From assembly GCA_040882265.1 (NCBI GenBank), contig JBBEBO010000001.1:1-48791 (forward strand): 48,791 nucleotides of DNA. The letters run 5' to 3'. The DNA is from Brumimicrobium sp040882265 (GTDB taxonomy: Bacteria > Bacteroidota > Bacteroidia > Flavobacteriales_D > Crocinitomicaceae). How positions within the stretch are numbered: position 1 is the stretch's first letter; every line of letters begins with the position of its first letter. Both the position numbers and the translations under genes were made by a program. Below the pieces are notes generated by a model that saw only the letters and a program-made list of their open reading frames with translations, had not been told where the DNA came from and ran no database searches. This document shows positions 28,368-36,476 of this stretch, piece after piece.

Positions 28368-29336
28368 CTATTTAAACCTGTATCCATAAGTCAAACGCAC
28401 ATAATAATACATTTGACGATATCGAAAATCGTTGAATCGAATACTTTTATTATCAAAAGACGAGGTTAGCATTAAAAACCAATTATCCACATTGTACCCG
28501 CCTTGAACCTTTAAATCATATCTTGGTGCAAGTCCTAAAAATCCACGATTATTTCCCTCATAATTATAGATTTTTGCTTGAATTACACCTCCAAGTCCAG
28601 CCAACACACCATATTGCCAACCATTTATATTGTTTACATGAGCCCATCCAGGCACTGCTCCAAAGTCAAATGCACTAATATTATTCGACCTAAAAAGAGC
28701 TTGCTCATTATCAAAATAGGAGTGAGGCATGATTCCATTTGAAGCTGTGATTCCGTGTGAGTTAATTGAATATTTTATGTAGAAACTATTGGCTTTTTCA
28801 GAATAACGTCCAACGATTCCTAAGGCTGGCTTTATTTTAAAACTTTTATTATTAAAACGATACCCATTAATGCTCATAGAAAGTGACTGAAGTTGGCTGT
28901 TTGTTAGGACGTTTTTAGAACTTGAAGGTAATTCATTAGATATTTTGTCAGTATCTTTTAATCCAAAACCGTTATATCCATGTAAGTCTATTGTAAAAAA
29001 CCATTTCTTCACTCCAAACTTTACTCCTAAATCAAGATAGTTAGTCTCGCCGTAATCTGAAGTGTTTCTAGCATATCCAGGTAATTTAAAGTTAATATTT
29101 AAGGCAAACCATTTGTAAGCAACACCTATTCCCATGATCGGGTTCAAGTTGGCGCGATATTTTAATTTATCAACCTGACCAAAGTTTCCTTTTAATTGAA
29201 AAGGAGCTGCGTTATAACCAATAGAAGAATGGACTACTAATTTGTTTTTAAATATTTTATATGGTAAAGAATCATTCTGTCCAGCAACAGAAAAAGCAAT
29301 AATTAGTGCTACCTTTGTTATAAAATATTTTACCAT
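28368..29336 (-). CDS. DUF4421-family predicted outer-membrane protein
   Basis: 322-residue protein of the Bacteroidota DUF4421 group, function unknown. I start it at 29336 (MVKYFITK), which gives a signal peptide ending near FSVAGQ; upstream ATGs precede no signal. The body is a series of alternating hydrophobic and aromatic strands (LGVKFGVKKWFFTIDLHGYNGFGLKD near 118-143 when read in two pieces), ending in an aromatic-rich strand RLTYGYRFK, which is the pattern of an outer-membrane beta barrel. It is divergent from the methyltransferase gene across 116 bases that hold several TAnnTTTG boxes, and is followed by a terminator. Confidence 0.78.
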   Translation of the reverse strand: MVKYFITKVALIIAFSVAGQNDSLPYKIFKNKLVVHSSIGYNAAPFQLKGNFGQVDKLKYRANLNPIMGIGVAYKWFALNINFKLPGYARNTSDYGETNYLDLGVKFGVKKWFFTIDLHGYNGFGLKDTDKISNELPSSSKNVLTNSQLQSLSMSINGYRFNNKSFKIKPALGIVGRYSEKANSFYIKYSINSHGITASNGIMPHSYFDNEQALFRSNNISAFDFGAVPGWAHVNNINGWQYGVLAGLGGVIQAKIYNYEGNNRGFLGLAPRYDLKVQGGYNVDNWFLMLTSSFDNKSIRFNDFRYRQMYYYVRLTYGYRFK

Positions 29337-29452
29337 TAGTGGCAAATTTACGTTTAACTGAATTAATCGCTTCAAATTTAACACAACTTTATATTTTTGT
29401 GCCTCATTTGAAAGACTCAAGTGAACTTTAAAATTGTACGTATATTTGAATA
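29337..29452. promoter_or_regulatory. Divergent promoter region with four TAnnTTTG boxes
   Basis: Minus strand: TAAATTTG at 29380-29373 and again at 29350-29343, the second only six bases before the DUF4421 ATG. Plus strand: TATTTTTG at 29392-29399 and TATATTTG at 29441-29448, the second four bases before the methyltransferase ATG. These match the Bacteroidota -7 consensus exactly. A TTTG sits 22 bases upstream of the inner minus-strand box; I see no good -33 match for the others. Confidence 0.5.
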
Positions 29453-30223
29453 ATGAAAAAAATCTATAAATTTTTACTCAATAAATTACCTCGTCCTCTT
29501 TTGATTAGGTTAAGCTATGTTTTTCGTCTTTTTGCACCACTTTTATATAAAGGAAACAAAGTTGAATGTCCAGTATGTGAAAAATCATTCAGTAAATTTT
29601 TGTCTTATGGATCAAATGTAGCTCATAGAGAAAATGTGCTCTGTCCTTATGATCTCACATTAGAGAGGCATCGATTAATGTGGCTTTATTTAAAAAATGA
29701 AACAGATTTTTTCACTGTCAAAAAAGACTTGCTACATATAGCCCCTGAGCAATGCTTTCATAAAACTTTTAAAAATCAAAAGAACTTAAACTATCTAACT
29801 GGTGATTTGGTTTCACCAATTGCCGATTTACATTTTGACTTGCATCAGATTCCTCTAGAGGATAATAAGTTTGATGTTGTGTTTTGCAACCATGTACTTG
29901 AACATGTAGATGACGCTATGCAATGTATGAAAGAATTGAACCGCGTAATGAAATCTGGTGGTTGGGGGATTTTTCAAGTTCCTCAGGACTTTAGTAGAGA
30001 CAAAACATACGAAGACTCTTCAATAACTTCGCCTGAAGAACGAGAAAAACATTTCTGGCAAAAAGACCACGTTCGCCTTTTTGGAAAAGATTACCCTGAT
30101 TGGTTGAGAAATGCTGGTTTTATTGTTGATGAGTATATTCCATCAGAAAATTATTCTAAAGATGAAATTGAAAGGTTTAGATTGATGAAAAAAGAAATCT
30201 TGTATATTGCTCGAAAACCTTAA
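29453..30223 (+). CDS. SAM-dependent methyltransferase (type 11)
   Basis: 256-residue class I methyltransferase of unknown substrate. The N-terminus is basic and amphipathic (LPRPLLIRLSYVFRLFAPLL, about 13-32), perhaps lying on the membrane. Next is a CPVCEKSF motif (about 39-46) that with a later Cys (LCPYD) could bind zinc. The SAM core has DLLHIAPEQCF in place of the usual glycine-rich motif I, then LTGDL, FDVVFCNHVLEHVDD (about 142-156) and LNRVMKSGGWGIFQVPQ (about 162-178), which are standard motifs of Methyltransf_11. It is followed after 16 bases by the peroxidase gene. Similar proteins are found in cell-surface glycan loci, but nothing here fixes the acceptor. Confidence 0.78.
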   Translation: MKKIYKFLLNKLPRPLLIRLSYVFRLFAPLLYKGNKVECPVCEKSFSKFLSYGSNVAHRENVLCPYDLTLERHRLMWLYLKNETDFFTVKKDLLHIAPEQCFHKTFKNQKNLNYLTGDLVSPIADLHFDLHQIPLEDNKFDVVFCNHVLEHVDDAMQCMKELNRVMKSGGWGIFQVPQDFSRDKTYEDSSITSPEEREKHFWQKDHVRLFGKDYPDWLRNAGFIVDEYIPSENYSKDEIERFRLMKKEILYIARKP

Positions 30224-30239
30224 GTTGTTTTTTAATATC

Positions 30240-31217
30240 ATGAAGCAATTACTAATTATACTACTTTTTACATTCTTTCTATTTACAAGCTGTAATCGAA
30301 ATGAAAAGTCAACTTCATTAAGCGAGTTTCAACCACTCGATTCAGTTGTTTTTGATCAAGATTTAAAAAAAGTGGGTGAGCGTTTGTTTTTTGATAAACA
30401 ACTTTCAGTCGATAATACAGTGTCTTGTGCTTCATGCCATATCCCTGCTTTAGCATTTACTGATGGTATAAAATTAAGTCAAGGGATACATCAACGTTTA
30501 GCAAAAAGAAACTCGCCAACGTTAACTGGTGTTGTTCATCAAGATAAGTTTATGTGGGATGGAGGAGTAGAAACCCTAGAAATGCAAGCGTTAGTTCCAC
30601 TTCAGGATACAAATGAAATGGGGAGCAGGGTAAGCGAATTAATTCTAACGCTTGAAAAAGATAGGTGGTATGATAGTATGTCTAAGCGTTTGTATAATCA
30701 CTCTTTTAATGCATATACATTGACGCGAGCTCTAGGACACTTTCAACGAAGCTTATATAAAGAAAATAGTGTTTTTGACGACTGGAAGAATCATGATAAG
30801 AATGTAAGTGAAAGCATTAAACGAGGTTTTACACTTTTTAATGAAGAATTAAATTGTGCAGCTTGCCATAGTGGCAGAAATTTTACGAATAATAAATTAG
30901 AAAATAATGGACTATACAGCGATTATCCAGATTTAGGACGCTATATTATCTCAGGAGACTCTAATGATATTGGAAAGTTTAAAGTACCCACATTAAGAAA
31001 CATTGAAATCACAGCTCCATATATGCACGATGGCTCTTTAGAGACTTTGGAAAAAGTGATTGATCACTATCAAAAAGGTGGTGAGAACCACATCAATAAA
31101 AGTGATTTAATTCAACCTTTTAAATTGTCAAAAGCTGAAAAAACAGATTTGATTAACTTCCTTAAATCTCTTACTGATAAAGATCTAAAAAGTCATTGGG
31201 AGAAGGTTTTTAACTAA
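30240..31217 (+). CDS. Di-haem cytochrome c peroxidase, lipoprotein
   Basis: Periplasm-facing enzyme of the CcpA/MauG family, reducing hydrogen peroxide with electrons from cytochrome c. The ATG at 30240 gives a lipoprotein signal with Cys18 (FLFTSC). Two haem-binding CxxCH motifs are visible: CASCH at 63-67 and CAACH at 206-210. Met262 in APYMHDGSLETLE is the expected distal ligand of the high-potential haem, and LTGVVHQDKFMWDGG is a conserved segment between the haems. 325 residues is normal. It lies 16 bases after the methyltransferase gene and is followed by a small hairpin terminator. Confidence 0.9.
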   Translation: MKQLLIILLFTFFLFTSCNRNEKSTSLSEFQPLDSVVFDQDLKKVGERLFFDKQLSVDNTVSCASCHIPALAFTDGIKLSQGIHQRLAKRNSPTLTGVVHQDKFMWDGGVETLEMQALVPLQDTNEMGSRVSELILTLEKDRWYDSMSKRLYNHSFNAYTLTRALGHFQRSLYKENSVFDDWKNHDKNVSESIKRGFTLFNEELNCAACHSGRNFTNNKLENNGLYSDYPDLGRYIISGDSNDIGKFKVPTLRNIEITAPYMHDGSLETLEKVIDHYQKGGENHINKSDLIQPFKLSKAEKTDLINFLKSLTDKDLKSHWEKVFN

Positions 31218-31231
31218 GAGTTATTTTTTTT

Positions 31232-31254
31232 GGGTTATCTAAACCCTTGTTTTT
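31232..31254 (+). terminator. Short hairpin terminator after the peroxidase gene
   Basis: GGGTT (31232-31236) pairs with AACCC (31242-31246) around a five-base loop, followed by TTGTTTTT. The stem is short but GC-rich for this genome and sits 14 bases after the stop codon. Confidence 0.5.
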
Positions 31255-31410
31255 AAATTACTCTAGAAGTAGGTGAGACCTATGGTAAATACAATTAATT
31301 AATAATTTTTTCGTTTTGAATATGTAACCGATTGACAAATCGTCGTTATATGAGTGAGAATAGTTGTCTGCAAGCAATTTTCTCTTTTAAACCCCAATAA
31401 ACCCAAAACT

Positions 31411-31989
31411 ATGAATAGAGTGAACCCCATTTATCATCATTCCGAGAAAAAACTTGATCAAGAGTTGGAGTGGATAATTCTCGCTAAAAGTGATCCAAAA
31501 CATTTTGCTCCCTTGTATGAAAAATACCATGAGCAAATCTTCCGTTACGTAAATCAACGTATGGATGACCAAGACTTGGCATTTGACGTAACTTCTCAAG
31601 TTTTTTTTAAAGCGCTAAAAAATCTTCACAAATTTGAATACAGAGGAGTTCCACTGGGCTCTTGGTTGTATAGAATTGCTAAAAGCGAATTAAATCAAGC
31701 GTTTAGAGACCGTAAGGCTAAAAGAACTATAAATGTTGAGAAAACACATATAGCAACTTTTATGGAGGTTTTCCATGAAGAAGAAAATAAGCAAAACAAG
31801 CAAAGATTGTTTAAAGCCTTAGATTCTTTAAAAGATGCAGACTTGCAATTAATTGAAATGAGATATTTTGAAGATCGACCTTATAAAGAAATGGGAGAGA
31901 TTCTTGAAATAACTGAAAATAATGCTAAAGTTAAAACCTTTAGAGCACTCGAAAAACTGAAAATTTATTTTAATAAAAATGTACGGTAA
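31411..31989 (+). CDS. ECF-type RNA polymerase sigma factor
   Basis: 192-residue sigma-70 family factor with regions 2 and 4 only. Region 2 spans about residues 20-90, with FAPLYEKYHEQIFRYV and the DNA-melting helix around LGSWLYRIAKSELNQAFRD. Region 4 is at about 135-190, with LIEMRYFEDRPYKEMGEIL and the helix-turn-helix ending NAKVKTFRALEKLK. I start it at the ATG 31411; an in-frame ATG 57 bases upstream leads into sequence with no sigma character. Its stop shares a base with the start of the next gene (TAATG), so it is coupled to a single-pass membrane protein that is the obvious candidate for its regulator. No close promoter box was found upstream. Confidence 0.9.
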   Translation: MNRVNPIYHHSEKKLDQELEWIILAKSDPKHFAPLYEKYHEQIFRYVNQRMDDQDLAFDVTSQVFFKALKNLHKFEYRGVPLGSWLYRIAKSELNQAFRDRKAKRTINVEKTHIATFMEVFHEEENKQNKQRLFKALDSLKDADLQLIEMRYFEDRPYKEMGEILEITENNAKVKTFRALEKLKIYFNKNVR

Positions 31990-33662
31990 TGAATAACCGA
32001 AAGATAATATACGAACCTGGGCATATTTCCTCTGATGAAATTAAAAGCCGACAAGATTTTGGAGCTGTAATATCAAATCTTAAGAAACCTCCCTCCCCAT
32101 ATTGGAAGCTAACTGGCTTCTGGGGAGCGATTGGAACTTCAATTATTGCTCTTTTACTCTATAACAACTATTTTTTAAAATCTGAAAAAGAAAATAATGC
32201 CTATGATAACAAGATTACTTTAACAACTAACTCAACTAATAATAACTTACCTTCTGATACAAAATGTCTTAACCCTATTAGTGAGGAAAACGATATTGAA
32301 TTTGAAACATTTTCAGTTATTCCTTCTCAAGGGTTGAAAATTGTTTTAGATGATGGAACCAAAATTAATGTTCCAAAAGGTGCTTTTGTAACTAAAACAG
32401 ATGAACCTATTGAGATCAGCGTACGGCTATTTAAAACTAAAACAGATGCTTTTTTAGCAGGAGTGCCAATGGATTATGAAGACAAAGCATTTGAATCTGC
32501 TGGTATGATAGAATTACGTGGAACTCAAAATGGAAAAACTGTTGAGATTAAACCTGAAAAGTCAATTCAAGTAAGCTTAGCACTCTATAAGGATCCTACA
32601 ACATTCAATTTTTACAAGTTAGATGACAAAACGGGTAGGTGGAGTAATTATGAAGCGAATTTTGATGGCGATTTTAATCAAGAAAATGTAGAAGCGAAAA
32701 TATCTTCCCTTGAGCAAAAAATAATGCAAACTAATACTCAAATCAAAGAGTTGAAAGTAGAAAAAACAGCTATCAAATCTCCTGTTAAAAATGATTATCA
32801 CTTACCGTCATTAAGTAATAGAGTGTTTAGTCTTCACTATGATTCATACGAATTTCCTGAACTCAAAGAGTTAGGTAGTGTTAATTTCGAAGCGCTTCCA
32901 AATCAATCCAACTATCAAAAGGTTGTACAAAATGTATGGTCAAAATTTGAGCTGGAATCAATTAACGAAAATGATTACCGTGTTATATTCTCAAACAGAA
33001 GAGGTGATAAAGAAACATTAATTGTTCGACCAGTCTTGAAGGAAGGGGAGGCTGATTTTGATAAATCGCTCGCGAAGTACAATAAAGAAGTTGAAGCTAG
33101 TACAGTTGAAAAAGAGAACCTACAAATTGAAATTGAAAAGTTGGAAGCTAAAAATCAAGAACGAATCTCACGAATAGATAACCTTAAGAGTTTAATAGCT
33201 GAAAAACATAAAGTGCAGAACAATAATTCAGTTAAAAAGGAAAAAGCTCAAGTGGATATTCACAACGAAATAGTTGAAGCTTCTGCAAATTTTAAAACTA
33301 ATTCGTGGGGAGTATTTAACGCAGATAAACCTGTGAAGTATCCATCAGCTGTTGATTCGAAAGTGAATTTTATCTTAGCAGGCAATAGTTTTCAAGCAAG
33401 TGAAATTTATGTTTTTGACTTAAAAAAAGACGTTAGATACAACTATGGTAAAGGCAGACATAATTTGGAAGAACTTGGAATGAACAACAGTGAAACTGTT
33501 TTTATAGTAATTGACAGTGACAATCGAATGGGATATTTTAAAGCAAATGACAAGTCTGATTTTATTAAACAAAATAATCGAGAATTGACGATTATTAAGC
33601 CTTCTCAGATAAATGTAAATTACTTTAAAGCTTTACTAGATGAGAACCGTGTACGCGCTTAG
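31989..33662 (+). CDS. Single-pass membrane protein coupled to the sigma factor; possible anti-sigma or sensor
   Basis: 557 residues. A short cytoplasmic N-terminus (about 1-40) is followed by one transmembrane helix at 42-63 and a large exported part. At about 110-185 a ZU5-like beta domain is suggested by LKIVLDDGTKINVPKGAFV. Two charged heptad-rich stretches, at about 235-262 and 365-415, are predicted coiled coils. The C-terminal ~120 residues form a beta-rich domain of unknown kind. I do not recognise a canonical anti-sigma domain such as zinc-binding ZAS; the role is inferred from overlap with the sigma gene (one shared base) and from topology. Its 3' end overlaps the next gene by 23 bases in another frame. 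Confidence 0.72.
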   Translation: MNNRKIIYEPGHISSDEIKSRQDFGAVISNLKKPPSPYWKLTGFWGAIGTSIIALLLYNNYFLKSEKENNAYDNKITLTTNSTNNNLPSDTKCLNPISEENDIEFETFSVIPSQGLKIVLDDGTKINVPKGAFVTKTDEPIEISVRLFKTKTDAFLAGVPMDYEDKAFESAGMIELRGTQNGKTVEIKPEKSIQVSLALYKDPTTFNFYKLDDKTGRWSNYEANFDGDFNQENVEAKISSLEQKIMQTNTQIKELKVEKTAIKSPVKNDYHLPSLSNRVFSLHYDSYEFPELKELGSVNFEALPNQSNYQKVVQNVWSKFELESINENDYRVIFSNRRGDKETLIVRPVLKEGEADFDKSLAKYNKEVEASTVEKENLQIEIEKLEAKNQERISRIDNLKSLIAEKHKVQNNNSVKKEKAQVDIHNEIVEASANFKTNSWGVFNADKPVKYPSAVDSKVNFILAGNSFQASEIYVFDLKKDVRYNYGKGRHNLEELGMNNSETVFIVIDSDNRMGYFKANDKSDFIKQNNRELTIIKPSQINVNYFKALLDENRVRA

Positions 33663-34050
33663 TGTTCTATGTTTTTTTAATTTTCTATCATTTTGTCAGA
33701 TCGATCAAGTTAGAATTGAAAAAGAGTATAGTGAGATGGATTTTGCACCCCAAATTGCGGGGTATTTTAACGGTGAAATCCCTGTTAACAAAATTTGTGA
33801 TGTACGCGGGATATTCACAAATCGAGGAATCAAAGTAATTGTTTTTGATTTAGAATTGAATGATATAGATCGAAATGAACCCATTCATATTGTTGGAAAT
33901 CAAATACCAGACAGTATATGCTCTGATTTACTATCTGCTAGAATTGAGCATGTGTTGCATTTCACAAACATAAAAGCAATAGATTTAGATGGTAGCATGA
34001 AGCATCTTTCACCTATGAAATTGACTGTTGTATTTGAAGAAGAAGACTAA
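33640..34050 (+). CDS. Small secreted protein of the sigma-factor module, unknown function
   Basis: 136 residues with a signal peptide (residues 1 to about 19, ending LSFCQ). The mature part is mixed alpha/beta with two cysteines (KICDVRG, DSICSDLL) and an acidic end (VVFEEED). No family recognised. It begins inside the 3' end of the membrane-protein gene in a different frame, overlapping by 23 bases, which indicates coupled translation and argues that the three genes work together. The start MRTVYALSV is required for the signal peptide, so the overlap is probably real. It could be a periplasmic partner or sensor input. Confidence 0.7.
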   Translation: MRTVYALSVLCFFNFLSFCQIDQVRIEKEYSEMDFAPQIAGYFNGEIPVNKICDVRGIFTNRGIKVIVFDLELNDIDRNEPIHIVGNQIPDSICSDLLSARIEHVLHFTNIKAIDLDGSMKHLSPMKLTVVFEEED

Positions 34051-34129
34051 TTGATTAATTATGTGAAAGGGTTTTATTAAATTTACATTCCTAAAAAAGT
34101 TAGGATTGGAAATTATTTAAAAAACCTCA

Positions 34130-34939
34130 ATGAAACTCTTTTATTCACTTTTAGTTTTATCTATTTACTTTAGTGCAAACGCTCAGGTTGATATCCTTGT
34201 AGAAAACTTTGATAACTCAGGTCTCCCGTCAGGCTGGACGAGAGTTGATAATGATAACAATACACCCGCAGAAGACGTCAATGAGTACACTAAAGCATGG
34301 ATTTATAAAGAAGACCCAATCAATGCTGGTAATGGTACTTTCTCTAGTACTTCTTACTTTGATCCAATTGATCGTGCTGATCGTTGGTTGATTACTCCCC
34401 AAGTTACGCTGGGAAGCTCTGGCAACTATATTTCCTGGAAAGGTTTATCTCACGATGCTTCATTTCCTGATTCATATAAAGTAATGATTTCAACTACCTC
34501 CAATGATATTAGCGACTTTACCGATACGTTAGTTGTCATTAGTAATGAATTACCCGAATGGACAGACAGATTGATGGATCTGGAGGAGTATGCTGATGAG
34601 ACAATTTACCTAGCTTTTGTTAACACTACATTTGATGGGTTTAAACTCTACCTAGACAGTGTGTATGTTCGAGAACAGGACCCACTTTCTATTGAAGAAT
34701 ATGAAGCAAAATCAAATGACACAAAGGTTTTTCCAAACCCTACAACAGATAAGTTAAATATCTCGGGTGATCATATTTCAGAAATTGAAATTCATTCTGT
34801 TACAGGTAATGTTATTTATAAAAGTGAGGAGAATTTCACCAATAACATTTCAATGGCAAAATATCCAGAAGGAGTGTATTTTGTATCGATAGTTTTGGAT
34901 GATGGAAGAATTGAAAGACATAAAATTGTCAAACAATAA
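34130..34939 (+). CDS. Secreted choice-of-anchor J protein with type A T9SS sorting domain
   Basis: 269-residue secreted protein. Signal peptide at 1-18 (ending SANAQ). Residues about 22-185 match the choice-of-anchor J / cleaved-adhesin type of beta-sandwich: ILVENFDNSGLPSGWTRVD, DRWLITPQVTL, YISWKGLSHD and a late FKLYLDSVYV strand. The C-terminal ~75 residues are a type A sorting domain: VFPNPTTDKLNIS, then EIHSVTGNVIYKS, YPEGVYFVSI and the closing RHKIVKQ. It lies 79 bases after the sigma-factor module and may be part of it or an independent gene. It converges with the ACT-domain gene, six bases separating the stops. No catalytic residues are visible; a binding role is likely. Confidence 0.86.
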   Translation: MKLFYSLLVLSIYFSANAQVDILVENFDNSGLPSGWTRVDNDNNTPAEDVNEYTKAWIYKEDPINAGNGTFSSTSYFDPIDRADRWLITPQVTLGSSGNYISWKGLSHDASFPDSYKVMISTTSNDISDFTDTLVVISNELPEWTDRLMDLEEYADETIYLAFVNTTFDGFKLYLDSVYVREQDPLSIEEYEAKSNDTKVFPNPTTDKLNISGDHISEIEIHSVTGNVIYKSEENFTNNISMAKYPEGVYFVSIVLDDGRIERHKIVKQ

Positions 34940-34945
34940 CTACTC

Positions 34946-35632
34946 TTATTTCGTTTTTTGAGCTTCTCTTTTACCTTCTTTTTTCAATTGCATAAGTACT
35001 GAGAAAGCAGCATCTATATAGTCAGAATGAACAACTACAGTAAATTCATTTGAAGTGGAAACTACCTCAACGATATTTATACCTTCCCAAGCCAAATGTT
35101 TTAAAATATAATAATAGATGCCAGAAATTTCAGTGTTTACTGAAGGCAATTTAATAGTGATTGATGCGAGATCTTTTGTATGAGATTTCATTTTCTCACC
35201 TTGAAATATTTTTTCCACAAGATTTGAAACAGAAACACTTGTAATAATAGTTGATTCACCAACTCCGTGGCAAAAAGTATAAAAAGGATCTTGTTCTTCG
35301 TTCAAACTTTTCATCATATCAGCTTGACGCAAGGTAAGAGTAGGCGAGTTCTCAAAAGTGAAATCTTCCAAATCACTCCTAACAAGGAAGTCCCCTAAAG
35401 TTCCCATGAAATTTTTAATCTTTAGGTTTATGCGGTGATAGTATCCTGGAGACATCCTTTTAATAGACATAATTACTGCACCTTCCTTAACTTCTTTTTT
35501 AAGTAAGTCTTCGATTTCGGGCTTTATTTTTCGAGCTAAAGCCGATACATTAATTAAGTTTTCAGTAAGTGATTCTCTTAGAAACGGTGATCTATTAATG
35601 ATCTCTTCTGTTGCTTTACCTATAGATGACAT
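34946..35632 (-). CDS. ACT-domain protein with helical N-terminus (aspartokinase regulatory-like)
   Basis: 228-residue cytoplasmic protein. The N-terminal ~55 residues are helical (SPFLRESLTENLINVSALAR), resembling a winged-helix or DNA-binding-like module, followed by a beta-rich middle. The C-terminal part resembles an ACT ligand-binding domain: SGIYYYILKHLAWEGINIV and SNEFTVVVHSDYIDAAFSVL. There is no kinase or other enzymatic domain, so it is not an aspartokinase itself; similar stand-alone proteins occur in bacteria and archaea. An amino-acid-sensing role is an inference from the fold only. It lies downstream of lolA but behind a terminator, so it probably has its own promoter. Confidence 0.7.
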   Translation of the reverse strand: MSSIGKATEEIINRSPFLRESLTENLINVSALARKIKPEIEDLLKKEVKEGAVIMSIKRMSPGYYHRINLKIKNFMGTLGDFLVRSDLEDFTFENSPTLTLRQADMMKSLNEEQDPFYTFCHGVGESTIITSVSVSNLVEKIFQGEKMKSHTKDLASITIKLPSVNTEISGIYYYILKHLAWEGINIVEVVSTSNEFTVVVHSDYIDAAFSVLMQLKKEGKREAQKTK

Positions 35633-35711
35633 ATAATTATATTTTTTTCATAGAATGTTGTAAAATTAACTAAATCTTTGTATTAATCAACACTTTACCT
35701 AAATTTTGAGC

Positions 35712-35748
35712 AAAAAAAAACACTTCCTTTTTAGAAGTGCTTTTTCTA
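35712..35748 (-). terminator. Terminator downstream of lolA
   Basis: On the minus strand GCACTTC pairs with GAAGTGT around a short AT loop and is followed by a run of nine T (35720-35712). It lies 20 bases after the lolA stop and isolates it from the ACT-domain gene. Confidence 0.75.
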
Positions 35749-35768
35749 TATGTGTTTACTAATGTTTT

Positions 35769-36407
35769 TTAGTCACGTATCAATTTAAATCCAGGGTATT
35801 TTTGTGGGTTGTAAACAAATTTACTGTCTTCAACTTCTTTGTTCTTTTCAAATTTATTAACGGAGTATGTCATTGTACTTCCATCCTTTGTTTTCATAAT
35901 AGCTTTTTGAAGTTCACTATTATTAACTTGAATGTAGAGTATAATTGTATGATAAGAAACTTCTTCTGGGTCAGTTGGGTATAAATTAATGACATGCACT
36001 TTTTTACCGTTTAACGTTTCCTCTTTAGTGTACTTACTTTTGAATCCAGTTTCCCAAATAGTCATTAATTTTTTTGGGTTGATACTTTCTTCATCATCTT
36101 CATCAGCATTGCTTTGATAAGTCACTTTTTCTTCTTTGACAACAGTCCAGTTTTTTTGTCCATTAGAAATTAAAATATTATCTCCAAGCGTTGCAAAATA
36201 TTTATCTCCTTTTACATAACCATGTCCAGTTTGTTTTGAATCTTCACCAGTTGTTGGATTATTGACATTCATTTCAAATTCGAGATAAAAAGAATTAAGT
36301 TCTTTTATTTCCTTTGACATATTGTCCAAAATGGACTTTGATTTATCATCAGTCTGAGCGAATAAAGAACTTGTGATTAAACCTATTGCAATAATTAAAT
36401 ACTTCAT
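35769..36407 (-). CDS. lolA: LolA-like outer-membrane lipoprotein carrier protein
   Basis: Periplasmic chaperone that ferries lipoproteins to the outer membrane. It has a signal peptide at 1-17 (ending SLFAQ), then the LolA-type half-barrel: ELNSFYLEFEMNVNNP (about 35-50), GHGYVKGDKYFATLGDNILISNG read in two pieces (about 60-83) and TIWETGFKSKY (about 114-124). An acidic insert (NADEDDEES, about 98-106) is unusual. The end PQKYPGFKLIRD is typical for Bacteroidota members. 212 residues fits. It follows ftsK on the same strand with a promoter-like sequence exactly at the ftsK stop; this ftsK-lolA pairing is also the order in other bacteria. Confidence 0.85.
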   Translation of the reverse strand: MKYLIIAIGLITSSLFAQTDDKSKSILDNMSKEIKELNSFYLEFEMNVNNPTTGEDSKQTGHGYVKGDKYFATLGDNILISNGQKNWTVVKEEKVTYQSNADEDDEESINPKKLMTIWETGFKSKYTKEETLNGKKVHVINLYPTDPEEVSYHTIILYIQVNNSELQKAIMKTKDGSTMTYSVNKFEKNKEVEDSKFVYNPQKYPGFKLIRD

Positions 36408-36445
36408 TGTTTTCTATTTTGATTTTAGTTTTGCAGAAACTGTGC

Positions 36446-36476
36446 CAAAGATACTAAATAAGTCCTTTCGATGAAA
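36446..36476 (-). promoter_or_regulatory. Predicted lolA promoter at the ftsK stop codon
   Basis: On the minus strand TTTC (36476-36473), a 19-base spacer, then TATCTTTG (36453-36446). This is one mismatch from the Bacteroidota consensus TTTG-N19-TAnnTTTG. The -7 box starts at the base after the ftsK stop codon and lies 38 bases before the lolA ATG. Confidence 0.6.
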
